Both the position numbers and the translations under genes were made by a program. The notes under the pieces were generated by a model. It saw only the letters and a program-made list of their open reading frames with translations. It did no database searches and was not told where the DNA came from. From Melastoma dodecandrum (taxonomy: Eukaryota > Streptophyta > Magnoliopsida > Myrtales > Melastomataceae), in assembly GCA_029817715.1 (NCBI GenBank), contig JARUPY010000457.1, positions 45,876-109,875 on the forward strand: a stretch of DNA of 64,000 nucleotides, written 5' to 3'. Positions 26,750 through 36,646 of the stretch are shown piece after piece (within the stretch, counting starts at the first letter, position 1; each line of letters begins with the position of its first letter).

Positions 26750-26756
26750 GGGGTCC

Positions 26757-27737
26757 TCACGACTTCTTCGGTTCCTGGTGGCCGCCGAAGCCCTTGCGCA
26801 TCGCCGAGAGGAGCTTGTCGGCGTAGGAGGCGTCCTCCCGCGACCGGAAACGGCGGTAGAGGGCGGCCGACAGGACGGTCGCCGGCACGGCCTGCTCGAC
26901 GGCGGCGTTGATGGTCCAGCGGCCCTCGCCGGAATCCTCGACCCAGCCGGAGAAGTCCTGAAGGTTCTCGTCGCCCGCCAGCGCCTGGGCCGTCAGGTCG
27001 AGGAGCCAGGACGAGACCACGCTGCCCCGCCGCCACACCTCGGCGATGTCGCCGAGGTTCAGGTCGAAGCGCCGCTCCTCGGGCAGGTTCTCGGCATTGG
27101 CGTGGCGGAGGATGTCGAAGCCTTCCGCATAGGCCTGCATCAGCCCGTATTCGATGCCGTTATGGACCATCTTGACGAAATGGCCCGCACCCGGCGGACC
27201 GGCATGAATGTAGCCCTGCTCGGCGCGGGCGTCGCGGCCCTCGCGGCCCGGCGTGCGGGGCACGTCGCCGAGGCCCGGCGCCAGGGTGGCGAAGATCGGG
27301 TCGAGGCGATCCACGGCTGACCGATCGCCGCCGATCATCATGCAGTAGCCGCGAGCCAGGCCCCAGACGCCGCCGCTGGTGCCGACGTCGACGTAGTGAA
27401 TGCCCTTGCCCCTCAGCTCGCCGCCCCGGCGCACATCGTCGCCGAAGAAGGAGTTGCCGCCGTCGATGATGCAGTCGTCCGCCTGCATCAGGGTGCCCAG
27501 CGTCTGCACTGTCTCCTCGGTGATCGGCCCGGCCGGGAGCATCACCCAGGCGGCGCGGGGCAGTTCGAGCTTGGAGACGAGATCCTCGAGGCTCGTCGCT
27601 CCGACGGCCCCTTCCTTCACGAGGGCTTCGACGGCTTGCGTGTTCCGGTCGAACACCACCGCCGTGTGCCCGTTCCGCAGAAGCCGGCGGACGATGTTGC
27701 CGCCCATCCGTCCCAGGCCGATCATGCCGAGTTGCAT
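26757..27737 (-). CDS. gnd: 6-phosphogluconate dehydrogenase (decarboxylating), short form
   Basis: Oxidises 6-phosphogluconate to ribulose-5-phosphate and CO2. The 326-residue length marks the short GndA/YqeC type, commonly NAD-preferring, rather than the 470-residue form. Motifs: nucleotide-binding [55 protein letters not shown] and [19 protein letters not shown] with the catalytic lysine in FVKMVHNG. The start ATG 27737 ([12 protein letters not shown]) places the Rossmann strand at the N-terminus, as usual. An upstream frame adds 14 unconserved residues. Confidence 0.93.
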   Translation of the reverse strand: MQLGMIGLGRMGGNIVRRLLRNGHTAVVFDRNTQAVEALVKEGAVGATSLEDLVSKLELPRAAWVMLPAGPITEETVQTLGTLMQADDCIIDGGNSFFGDDVRRGGELRGKGIHYVDVGTSGGVWGLARGYCMMIGGDRSAVDRLDPIFATLAPGLGDVPRTPGREGRDARAEQGYIHAGPPGAGHFVKMVHNGIEYGLMQAYAEGFDILRHANAENLPEERRFDLNLGDIAEVWRRGSVVSSWLLDLTAQALAGDENLQDFSGWVEDSGEGRWTINAAVEQAVPATVLSAALYRRFRSREDASYADKLLSAMRKGFGGHQEPKKS

Positions 27738-27793
27738 CGTGTGGCCTCCGTGTGAGGGGTCGCCGCGGACACAGCCCACGTCCGAACCGGCGC

Positions 27794-27883
27794 CGTCATG
27801 GCGAGCGGAGCGAAGCCATCCAGCAGCGCCCCGGTCGAAGATGTCCCGCTGCCCTGGATCGCTTCGCTCCGCTCGCGATGACG
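27794..27883. repeat. Palindromic repeat, GCGAGCG-AGCGAAGCAATCC family, copy 2
   Basis: Inverted repeat with arms CGTCATGGCGAGCGGAGCG and CGCTCGCGATGACG between gnd and the tal-pgi fusion, inside a gene cluster read in one direction. Compare copies at 6834, 52675 and 63767. Its place inside an operon means it would be transcribed and fold as a hairpin in the message. Confidence 0.82.
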
Positions 27884-27921
27884 GGGAAGGGGTGTGGCGG
27901 CCGGGGCTCCCCGGCCGCCTG

Positions 27922-30771
27922 TCAGGCGACCGCCGCCTTCAGCGCCGCCGCGACCCGCTTCAGCCCGGCCTCCATCTGCCCGGCCTTGAGGTGGACCCGC
28001 AGAGCCCGGCGCCCGCGCTCGGCGAGCACGGCGAAGTCACCCCGGGCCTGCGCCGCAACCACCGTGCCGAAGCCGAGCGACCGGCCGGGGATCGGTAGGT
28101 CCTCCGTGGCATCGGCGGTGATCTGCAGGAATACGCCGCTGTTGGGCCCGCCCTTGTAGGCCTGCCCGGTCGAGTGCAGGAAGCGCGGCCCGAACCCCAC
28201 GCAGGTCGCCACCTTTCGCGCGTCCCGCAGGGCGAGACGGGCCTCCTGCAACACGGCGTGGTTCGCCTCGTTGCGGGGGATGTAGGCGAGGAGGGCGACG
28301 TAATCGTCCTGCCGCAGACGGGCGAGATGGGACTTCACCGCCGCGTCGAGCCCGTCCCGCGCCTGCGGCAGGGCCTCGGCGTTGGCGGGGTCGGCATAGA
28401 GGGCCAGCGTGTCGTCCTCGTAGAGGGGCGTCTCGGCGGGCAGCGACCCGCTCTTTTCCGCCTCGGCGAAGAGCTTCTTCGTCTCGATCTTGCTCGCCTC
28501 GACGTCCGGCTGGTCGAACGGATTGATCTCCAGCACCGCGCCCGCCACCGCCGTGGCGATCTCCAGGCGGTAGAATTCCTGCGGCAGCTGCTCGACGCCG
28601 TCGAGGGCGATCCGGACGATGGGGTGCCCGTCCTTTTCGAGCGCCGAGAGCGCGGCATCCTGGGCCGGGTCGGCCTGGGAATCGAGGCGCAGGTACAGGA
28701 AGAACCGGTCGTGCCCATAGACCGCCGGCACGCCCGCCGGCTCGCCATCCACCGGGATCAGCCCCTTGCCGACCTTACCGGTCGATTCCGCGATGAGCTG
28801 CTCCGCCCAGGCGCCGAAGCTCGCGATGCCGGGGGAGGCGATCACCGTCACCTTGTCCCGGCCTTTGAGCGCCGCCGCGCCCATGGCGGTGCCGAGGAGC
28901 ACGCCGGGATTGTTGTGCGGCGGCACGGCCGGGCCGCAGGAGCGGACCATGATCCGGGCGCGCTCCAGCAGGTCCTTCACGTCGAGGCCCATGGCGGCGG
29001 CGGGCACGAGGCCGAAGGCCGAGAGCACCGAGTAGCGCCCGCCGATCTGCTTCACGCCGTAGAAGATCTTGGCGAAGTTCTGGGCCTTGGCCGCCTTCTC
29101 CATATCGGAGCCGGGGTCGGTGACGGCCACGAAGTGATCGCCGACCTTGTCACCGACCGTCTGCTTCACGCGATCGTAGAAGTAATCGCGGAAAACGTTC
29201 GGCTCCAGCGTCGAGCCGGATTTCGAGGCGACGATGAACAGCGTCTTCGACAGGTCGATGGCGGCCTCGACGGCCCGGACCTCGTCGGGGTGGGTCGAAT
29301 CGAGGATGCGCAGGGCCGGGTATCCCTCGCGCTGGCCGTAGGTGAGGCTCAGCACCTCGGGGCCGAGGCTCGACCCGCCCATGCCGAGTACGACGGCATC
29401 GGTGAAGCCCTGGCCCTTCACCCAATCCGCGAAGGCGGCGTAGTCGGCGGCCTTCGCGAGCTCCTCTTCCACGATGTGAAGCCAGCCGAGCCAGCTCGCC
29501 TCGTCGGCCCCGGTCCAGACCGTGGCGTCGCGGGCCCAGAGCCGGCGGATCGCGCCGCTCGCGCGCCAGGATTCCACCGCCTTCTTCGCGTCGGCGGCGA
29601 GCGCGTCGTCGAGGGCCAGCGTCTGCCGGTCGAGGCGGGCGCCGAGCAGGGCGACGCGCTTGCCGGCCACGGCGCCGAGCAGGTTGTCGGCCGCGTCGAT
29701 GAAGAGCTGGACGCCCTCGCGCACCAGTTGCTCGGCGATCTGCTCGATGTCGATGCCGGTGCGGGCGAGGCCCGCCATCACGGCCTCGGCGCCCGGCACG
29801 TCCTCCTCGATGGTCGCCCGGACCACGCCGTGGTCGCGGAACGCGTCCATGGTGGCGGGCGGCATGGTGTTGACGGTGTTCGGGCCGATCAGCTCCTCGA
29901 CGTAGAGCACGTCGGAATAGGCCTTGTTCTTCACGCCCGTGGAGGCCCAGAGCAGCCGCTGCGCCTTGGCGCCCTTCTCAGCCAGCGCCTGCCATTTCGC
30001 CTCGCCGAAGACGCGCTTGTAGCGCTGGTAGGCGAGCTTGGCGTTGGCGATCGCGACCTTGCCCTTGAGGGAGCCGAGCGCGATCTTCTCGTCCGGGTCG
30101 TTGGCTTGGGCGATCTTCTCGTCGAGGAGCTTGTCGATCACCGAGTCGATGCGGCTGACGAAGAAGCTGGCGACGCTGGCGATGCGCGAGACGTCGTGGC
30201 CGGCCCTTGCCCGTTCGTCGAGCCCGTCGATGAAGGCGCGGGCCACCGCCTCGTAGGCCTCCTGCGAGAACAGCAGGGTGACGTTGATCGAGATGCCCTC
30301 GGCGGTCAGCTGCCTGATCGCCGGGATGCCCTCCGGGGTCGCGGGCACCTTCACCATCAGGTTGTCGCGGGAGACCGCCTTGTGCAGGCGGCGGGCCTCG
30401 TCCAGCGTAGCCTGCGTGTCGAGGGCGAGGTAGGGGGAGACTTCAAGGCTGACGTAGCCGTCCGCCCCGTCGCTCGCCTCGTATACCGGCCGCAGCGCAT
30501 CCGCCGCCGCCTGGATGTCGGCGATGGCGAGGCCTTCGTAGAGGTCGATGACACGGCTGTCGCCGGTCTCCTGCACCGCCTTGAGGCTGGCGTCGTATTC
30601 CTCCGAGTGGCCGATGGCCTTCTCGAAGATCGCCGGGTTGGAGGTGACGCCGCGCAGGCCGTCCTCCTCCACGAGCTTCTTCAGCTCGCCCTTCTCGATG
30701 AAGCCGCGGGCGACGAAGTCGAGCCAGACGGCCTGATCCTGTTGCTCGTGCAGGGCCTTGAGCGCGTTCAT
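27922..30771 (-). CDS. Bifunctional transaldolase / glucose-6-phosphate isomerase
   Basis: 949-residue fusion. Residues 1 to about 370 are transaldolase, with [17 protein letters not shown] and the Schiff-base lysine in [19 protein letters not shown]. Residues from about 410 on are phosphoglucose isomerase, with [37 protein letters not shown] and [14 protein letters not shown]. One polypeptide would thus connect sedoheptulose-7-phosphate and glyceraldehyde-3-phosphate exchange with fructose-6-phosphate/glucose-6-phosphate conversion. Tal-Pgi fusions are known from acetic acid bacteria, Methylobacterium and cyanobacteria-like operons. Unusually for this part of the window, the 2.85-kb frame is unbroken. 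ATG 30771 chosen. Confidence 0.94.
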   Translation of the reverse strand: MNALKALHEQQDQAVWLDFVARGFIEKGELKKLVEEDGLRGVTSNPAIFEKAIGHSEEYDASLKAVQETGDSRVIDLYEGLAIADIQAAADALRPVYEASDGADGYVSLEVSPYLALDTQATLDEARRLHKAVSRDNLMVKVPATPEGIPAIRQLTAEGISINVTLLFSQEAYEAVARAFIDGLDERARAGHDVSRIASVASFFVSRIDSVIDKLLDEKIAQANDPDEKIALGSLKGKVAIANAKLAYQRYKRVFGEAKWQALAEKGAKAQRLLWASTGVKNKAYSDVLYVEELIGPNTVNTMPPATMDAFRDHGVVRATIEEDVPGAEAVMAGLARTGIDIEQIAEQLVREGVQLFIDAADNLLGAVAGKRVALLGARLDRQTLALDDALAADAKKAVESWRASGAIRRLWARDATVWTGADEASWLGWLHIVEEELAKAADYAAFADWVKGQGFTDAVVLGMGGSSLGPEVLSLTYGQREGYPALRILDSTHPDEVRAVEAAIDLSKTLFIVASKSGSTLEPNVFRDYFYDRVKQTVGDKVGDHFVAVTDPGSDMEKAAKAQNFAKIFYGVKQIGGRYSVLSAFGLVPAAAMGLDVKDLLERARIMVRSCGPAVPPHNNPGVLLGTAMGAAALKGRDKVTVIASPGIASFGAWAEQLIAESTGKVGKGLIPVDGEPAGVPAVYGHDRFFLYLRLDSQADPAQDAALSALEKDGHPIVRIALDGVEQLPQEFYRLEIATAVAGAVLEINPFDQPDVEASKIETKKLFAEAEKSGSLPAETPLYEDDTLALYADPANAEALPQARDGLDAAVKSHLARLRQDDYVALLAYIPRNEANHAVLQEARLALRDARKVATCVGFGPRFLHSTGQAYKGGPNSGVFLQITADATEDLPIPGRSLGFGTVVAAQARGDFAVLAERGRRALRVHLKAGQMEAGLKRVAAALKAAVA

Positions 30772-30854
30772 GTCCGAGCCTCGTCTGTCCATCGCAGCTC
30801 ACCTGCAAAGGAGGCGCTGCGAACTTCCGGTCTTCGTGCCGATCCCTCCCTCCA

Positions 30855-30963
30855 CCTCATCCTGAGGTGCGGCGCCAGCCGCCTCGAAGAAGACCTCCAG
30901 GGATCATGGAGACTGCTGGAGCCCTCCTTCGAGGCCCGGCAAGCCGGGCACCTCAGGATGAGG
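30855..30963. repeat. CCTCATCCTGAGGTGC inverted repeat
   Basis: Perfect 16-base terminal inverted repeats, CCTCATCCTGAGGTGC (30855-30870) and GCACCTCAGGATGAGG (30948-30963), with inner arms CGCCTCGAAG/CTTCGAGGC, in the gap between tkt and tal-pgi. The end motif is itself palindromic (CCTCA-TCC-TGAGG). Single, truncated relatives of the end motif occur at about 60913-60926 and 62188-62203. Looks like a small non-autonomous element; no transposase nearby. Confidence 0.8.
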
Positions 30964-31010
30964 AGAGTGGGTGGGACAGGCGTTGTTCCCACCCCTGGGA
31001 TTGGATGTCC

Positions 31011-33089
31011 TCAGTGCCTGTGCTTGGCCACCTGCGCCTTCGCGGCCTCCAGCACCTTCTCGGGGGTAAACCCGAACTTCGTCAGGAGATCCTTGAGGGG
31101 CGCCGAGGCGCCGAAGGTGTTCATGCCGATGATCGCGCCCTCGGAGCCGGCATAGCGGTCCCAGCCGATCACGCTGCCCTGCTCCACGGCGACGCGGGCC
31201 TTCACCGCCGGCGGCAGCACAGAGTGGCGGTAGGCTTCGTCCTGCCGCTCGAACAGGTCCCACGACGGCATGGAGACGACCCGGGCCCTCAAGCCCTCGG
31301 CCTTCAATGTCTCGTAGGCGCCGACGCAGAGCTGGACCTCCGAGCCGGAGCCGATCAGGATGACCTCCGGCGTGCCTTCGCAGTCGGCCAGCACGTAGCC
31401 GCCCTTGGCGGTGCCGGCGGCCGCGCCGTACTTCGTCCGGTCGAGGGTCGGCAGCGCCTGCCGCGACAGGGCGAGCACGGCGGGCTGGTTCTTCAGGGAG
31501 AAGATCACCCGATAGGCTTCCGCCACCTCGTTCGCGTCCGCCGGACGGATGGTCACGAGGCCGGGGATGCAGCGCAGGGAGAGCAGTTGCTCGACCGGCT
31601 GGTGCGTCGGGCCGTCCTCGCCCACGCCGATCGAGTCGTGGGTGAAGACATAAAGGGCCGGCAGTTCCATCAGCGCGGAGAGCCGGACCGGCGGGCGCAT
31701 GTAGTCGGCGAAGACGAGGAAGGTCGCGCCGTAGGCCCGAAGCCCGACGAGGCCGAGGCCGTTCACGATGGAGCCCATCGCGTGCTCGCGCACGCCGAAA
31801 TGGATGTTGCGCCCGCCAGGATTGAGCGGGGTCAGCGAGCCCGCGCCCTCGAAGGTCAGGTTCGACTTGTTGGACGGTGCCAGATCCGCCGCGCCGCCGA
31901 TCAGCCACGGCACCTTCGGCACGATCGCGTTCAGCACCTTGCCCGAGGCCTCGCGGCTGGCGATGCCCTTGGCGTCGGCGTCGAAGGTCGGGATGTCGGC
32001 GTCCCAGCCCTCGGGCAGGCGGCCCTCAGGAAGGCGTCGAGGCTGCTCGGCATGCGCCGCGTCGGACTCCTTCGCCTTGCGAACAGGCCCTGCCACTCGT
32101 CGTAGAGGCGCGGCCCCGCGCTTGCCGATGCCGTCGCGGAAAGTTCTCGCGCACACCGTCGGGGACGAGGAAACTGCGAATCCTCGGGCCAGCCATAGGC
32201 GCGCTTGGCGCCCTTCACCTCGTCCTCGGCCGAGCGCGTCCGAGTGGGCCTTGGAGGTGCCCTGCTTCTTCGGGGCGCCCGAAGCCGATCACCGACTTGA
32301 CGATGATCAGCGTCGGCCGGTCCTGGCTCGCGACGAAGGTGTCGAGCGCCGCCGTGATGGCGTGGATGTCGTTGGCGTCGGCGACCCGCAGCACCTGCCA
32401 GCCATAGGCGAGGAAGCGGGTGGCGACCTCCTCACCGAAGGCGATTTCGGTGTGGCCCTCGATGGTGACGTTATTGTCGTCGTAGATCCAGCAGAGGTTC
32501 GACAGGCGCAGATGCCCGGCGACGGACGCGGCCTCGCTGGCCACGCCCTCCATCAGGTCGCCGTCGCCGCACAGGGCGTAGACGTTGTAGTCGAACAGGT
32601 TCAGCCCGGCCGGTTGAGGTGCTGGCCCATGAAGCGGCCGCCCATCGCCATGCCGACCGCGTTCGCGAGGCCCTGGCCCAGCGGGCCGGTGGTGGTCTCG
32701 ACGCCGGGGGTGAAGTGGTATTCCGGGTGGCCCGGGGTGCGGCTGTCGATCTGCCGGAAGCGCTTGATCTCGTCGAGGCTCACGGCGGGGGCGTTGCCGC
32801 CATCCTTTTCCGCGACGTTGGCCAGATGCAGTAGCGCGTAGAGCAGCATCGAAGCGTGGCCGCAGGAGAGGACGAACCGGTCGCGGTTCGGCCAGTGCGG
32901 ATGAGCCGGGTCGTAACGCAGGTAATGGTTCCACAGGGTGTAGGCGACGGGGGCCAGCGCCATCGGCGTGCCGGGATGGCCGGAATTGGCCTTCTGCACG
33001 GCGTCCATCGCCAAGGTGCGGATCGTGTCGATGCTGAGCTTGTCGATGGCGGCAAGCTCGGCGCGGGCGGGGGTATCGGCTCCGCTCAT
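31011..33089 (-). CDS. tkt: Transketolase (about nine indels between 32030 and 32615)
   Basis: Thiamine-diphosphate enzyme of the non-oxidative pentose phosphate pathway and Calvin-type cycles. The intact first part shows [19 protein letters not shown] and a stretch ending [20 protein letters not shown]; after one missing base near 32613 comes [17 protein letters not shown] (diphosphate-binding GDG). The C-terminal 330 residues are intact with [20 protein letters not shown]. Between 32030 and 32300 six to eight single-base indels scramble a region that otherwise reads [15 protein letters not shown] and LYDEWQGLF. The net of the indels I infer restores about 691 residues, the normal length, so this is most likely sequencing error in an essential gene. 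Its ATG overlaps the GH15 stop. Confidence 0.88.
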
Positions 33090-34966
33090 GGGGTCGTCCT
33101 GTTCTCTCGTCTCTCGCTCTGGGCCGCCTGGCGACGGTGGACGGCGGGGGGCGCGCCATCAGCCTTACCGCCCTGTTTCTCCGCCGGCCCCTCGCCGTGG
33201 GCATAGCTGAGGAGCGTGTTGACCAGAGCCACATGAGTGAAGGCCTGCGGATAGTTACCCACAAGTCGCTTGGCCTGCACGTCGTACTCCTCGCTGACGA
33301 GGCCGAGATCGTTGCAGATCCCGATCAGCCGCTCAATCAGGGCGCGGGCCTCGTCCCGCCTCCCCAGACCGATCAGATTGTCCGCGTACCAATATGTGCA
33401 AGGGAGGAATGCGCCTTCATTGCCCGAAAGGCCGTCCGTCATCTGTCCCTCGGTCGCGTAACGGAGGATGAAGCCGTCGCGCATCAGCCCCTTGCCGATC
33501 GCATCGACGGTGCCGACCACGCGGGGATCGTGCTGCGGCAGGAAGCCGGTATGGGCGATGAGCAGCAGGCTCGCATCCAGCGCCTTCGCCCCGTAATATT
33601 GCACGAAGCTGTTGAGATCGCGGTCGAATCCCTTCTCGCAGACCTCCGCGTGGATCTCGTCGCGGATCGCCCGCCAGCGCTCGGCCTGGTCCTTGGCGCC
33701 CGAGGGGCTGAGTTCGGCCATCCTGAGCGCCCGGTCGAACGCGACCCAGGCCATCAGCTTGGAATGGACGAAGTGGCGCGGCTCGCCGCGCACCTCCCAG
33801 ATGCCCTCGTCGGGGCGCTGCCACGCCTTCTCCAGGTGTCCGAGGAGGGCGAGGCCGACCCGGCGTCCGTCCTCGCTCACCGGCAGGCCGCGGGCGCGGG
33901 CCTGATAGAGCGCGTCGAAGAGTTCGCCGTAGACGTCGAGCTGGAATTGCGCGGCCGCCGCGTTGCCGATGCGCACCGGGCGGGAATTCTCGTAGCCCGG
34001 GAGCCAGTCGAGCTCGATCTCCGGCAGGAGTCGCTCGCCCGCGATGCCGTAGAGGATGTGCGCCTGCTCGGGGTTGCCGGCCACCGCCCGCAGCAACCAG
34101 TTCAGCCAGTGGCGGGCCTCGTCGATGTAGCCGCCGTCCATCAGGGCGATGAGGGTGAGGGTCGAATCGCGCAGCCAGCAGAACCGGTAATCCCAGTTGC
34201 GCACGCCGCCGATCTTCTCGGGCAACGAGGTCGTCGGTGCGGCGACGATGCCGCCGGTCGGCCCGTAGGTCAGCGCCTTGAGGGTCAGGAGCGACCGTTG
34301 CAGCAGCGCGTCCCAGGGCGTGCCGTGGCGCAGCGGCCGGACCAGTCCGCGCCATGTCCGGTCGGTGGCCGCGAGCATCGCCCGCGGCTCGATGGGGGCG
34401 GGGATCGGGCTCGTGCGAGGCGCCGTAGCTCAGGACGAAGCGGTAATGCTCGCCCGCATGGACGGTGAAGTCGCCACCGTCGTCTGCCGCTCAGTGCCGT
34501 GCAGGGGCACGTCGGTGCGCAGGACCACCTTGTGCGGACCCGAGACCGCCCGCAGGTCGCCGAGTTTCCGAATGCGAGACCCAGGGCACCGCCGAGCCGT
34601 AATCGAACCGCACCGCCATTTCGGTGCGCATCGCCCACCGCCCCGTGGAGGCCCTGGACGAGGCGCACGAGATGCGGGCCGTCGCCGGTCGGCATGAAAT
34701 CGGTGACGAGGACCTCGCCTTGGCGGGTCTTGTGCCGGGTCTCGAGGACGAGGGACCCCTCGCGATAGGCCCAGTGGGTCTCGACATGCTCGGCGGCGGG
34801 GCGCGATCTCCCAGAACCCGTGCTCCCGCGTGCCCAGCAGGGCGGTGAACAGGGCGGCGGCATCGAAACGCGGCCAGCACAGCCAGTCGACGCTGCCCTT
34901 CCGGCTCACCAGGGCGGCGGTGCGCCCGTCTCCGAGAAGCGCGTAGTCCTCGATGCGTTCGGCCAT
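33086..34966 (-). CDS. Glycoside hydrolase family 15 protein (frameshifted between 34400 and 34830)
   Basis: GH15 (glucoamylase/trehalase-type) inverting glycosidase acting on alpha-glucosides. The N-terminus ([20 protein letters not shown], then [12 protein letters not shown]) and the C-terminal catalytic barrel are recognisable: [40 protein letters not shown] and [20 protein letters not shown], the last holding the catalytic-base region. The segment in between is spread over three frames with about six indels. Bacterial cytoplasmic GH15 enzymes without a signal peptide, like this one, are often trehalases, but glucoamylase is possible. Glucose released would feed the pentose-phosphate genes that follow; the stop codon overlaps the tkt start (ATGA). 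Confidence 0.85.
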
Positions 34967-35125
34967 CGCCCTGTCCCCGGTCGTCCTCGACGGCGAACTA
35001 GGCTGGGCGGCGGCGAGGTCCAGGGGAATCGCCGCTGCGACCGCAAACACGGCTGGGCGAGGACCGGCGCTCGAACAGACCGTTAGAGCAGACTGGTCGG
35101 AAAGGGACGGCGACGGAGCCCTTCA

Positions 35126-35775
35126 CGACGCTTCGCCACCGCGCACGAGATCCCCGGCGGTGCCCGTGATCTGCTCCACGCGGGCGCCGAGCCCGTCGAT
35201 CTGCGCGTCGAGCCCGGCGCGGGAACCTTTGCGGGCCACCGGGACCACGGCTCGGCCACCGTGTAGGCGAGGAACGGGAGGCCGGGCGACGCTCGGCGGT
35301 CCGTCTCGGGCGCCGGAGCGGGCTTGGCGGCGGCGAGGGCTTGCCGGCGGCGAGTCGACCGACGGGCCGGGCGGCGAGGGCATTGTCCGGGGCAATGATG
35401 GCCCGTGCAGGGACCGGCCGCCCGTCGCCGTTCTGGTGCGCCGCTGGGGCCGCGCGGCGGAGGCCGCCCGCGTTGGCGGCCGGCCGGCGTCGACACGGAG
35501 GCGGGATGGCGGCGGTCGTGGTCGGCTCGGCTGGGCAGGGCCGTCGGCGAGAGGGCCGTCAGGGGGAAGACCTCACCGAAAGGCGACCACCGCCGGGGGG
35601 GGGGCGCGACCTCGGGGCGGGGGCGCCGGCTCGGCCATGGCGAGGCTCGGCGCGCCGGAGGCGGGATCATCCGCGCCGCGGCGCCGGGGGAGGGGCTTTG
35701 TCCGCTGGGGCAGAACAGGGAGGCCGTCGCCAGACGATCACCGTCGCCAGCGTCGGCAGGAAGGGCATCGGTCAT
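35126..35775 (-). pseudogene. Possible frameshifted gene for a coiled-coil membrane-type protein
   Basis: Low-confidence call. The - strand of 34967-36059 has no clean gene, but its end translates as RAGLDAQIDGLGARVEQITG followed by GTAGDLVRGGEAS and a stop at 35123-35125, which has the heptad look of a real coiled coil. In the neighbouring frame just upstream there is GLPFLAYTVAE. An ATG at 35775 (MTDALPADAGDGDRLATASL) could be the start, with a Pro/Ala/Arg-rich stretch in between. Several frame changes would be needed to join these parts. No family was recognised; the real gene may extend differently. Confidence 0.3.
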
Positions 35776-35928
35776 GCGCCCGCCGGTATCGGCCAGGGCG
35801 CCGGTCGCTGGACCGGCAACGAAGCCCGCCGAAGCTCCATCAGGTCCGCGCATTCGCTTCTCGACCCTCTGAAAACGACACCGAATGTCGCATCTTGGCC
35901 GCTCAAATGCGGCGGAAGCTGGACCGAT

Positions 35929-35948
35929 CGGTTACGCCGCGGTAACCG
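35929..35948. promoter_or_regulatory. Dyad upstream of the nasT sigma-54 promoter
   Basis: Perfect 7-base inverted repeat CGGTTAC (35929-35935) and GTAACCG (35942-35948) with a 6-base spacer, located 34-53 bases before the -24 element of the nasT promoter. It could bind a regulator. It does not match the NtrC consensus (GCACC-N5-GGTGC type). Confidence 0.42.
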
Positions 35949-35981
35949 GGCGATCCTGTCCCATGCGGCGGGCACCCCGCC

Positions 35982-35997
35982 GGGCACGTCCCTTGCC
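35982..35997 (+). promoter_or_regulatory. Sigma-54 promoter candidate for nasT-nasS
   Basis: GGGCACGTCCCTTGCC matches TGGCACG-N4-TTGC except for the first base; the invariant GG (35983-35984) and GC (35995-35996) are 10 bases apart as required. Transcription would start near 36008, about 50 bases before the nasT ATG. Sigma-54 control is the usual nitrogen-limitation input for nas genes. Confidence 0.68.
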
Positions 35998-36059
35998 TGC
36001 TCCCTTCGCGTCCCCGGACCCGTGGTACCGGGGCGTTCCGCCCCCTGAACCGGGCCGCG

Positions 36060-36646
36060 ATGACCGAATCGAGTCTCACCGTCGCCGTGCTCGATCCGAG
36101 CCGGGCCCGTGCGGCGATCCTGGAGGAGGGCCTGCGCGCCGCCGGGATCGGCCGCATCGTGGTCCTGCCCGACACCGCCGACCTTCAGGAGCGGGTCAGC
36201 GCCCTGAAGCCCGACGTGGTGGTGATCCATCTGGAGAGCCCGAGCCGGGACATCCTGGAACAGATGTCGGGCGTGTCGCGCCATGCCGGGCGGCCCGTGG
36301 CGATGTTCGTGGACCGCTCCGACACGGCGATGATGGAGGCGCCGTGGATGCGGGCATCTCGGCCTACGTCGTCGACGGGCTGCGGGCCGAGCGGATCAAG
36401 TCGATCCTCGACATCGCGATCCTGCGCTTCAACGCCTTCGCCCGGCTGGAGCGGGAACTCTCCGAGGCGCGGGGCGAGCTCGTCGACCGCAAGCTCATCG
36501 CGCGGGAGAAGGGCATCCTGATGAACCTCAAGGGCCTCTCGGAAGACGAGGCCTACCGGCAACTCCGGCGCAAGGCGATGAACGAGAAGCGCAAGATCGC
36601 GGACATCGCCCGCGCCATCGTCACCACGGCGGACCTCCTGGGATGA
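36060..36646 (+). CDS. nasT: NasT-type ANTAR response regulator (frameshift near 36342)
   Basis: Nitrate/nitrite-responsive transcription antiterminator. The N-terminal pseudo-receiver (SLTVAVLDPSRARAAILEEG, PDVVVIHLESPSRDILEQM) is in one frame. The C-terminal half, SAYVVDGLRAERIKSILDIA through the ANTAR RNA-binding block EKGILMNLKGLSEDEAYRQL and RRKAMNEKRKIADIARAIVT, is in another. One base appears to be missing near 36342 (GAGGCGCCGTGG for GAGGCGGCCGTGG), giving 195 residues, as expected for NasT. The ANTAR helices are complete. It overlaps nasS by four bases and precedes the nitrate operon, whose leader carries a matching RNA target. Confidence 0.9.

Noticed and set aside
30855..30963. Insertion sequence
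   Set aside because: The terminal inverted repeats enclose only about 77 bases and no transposase frame, so it is listed as a small repeat element.
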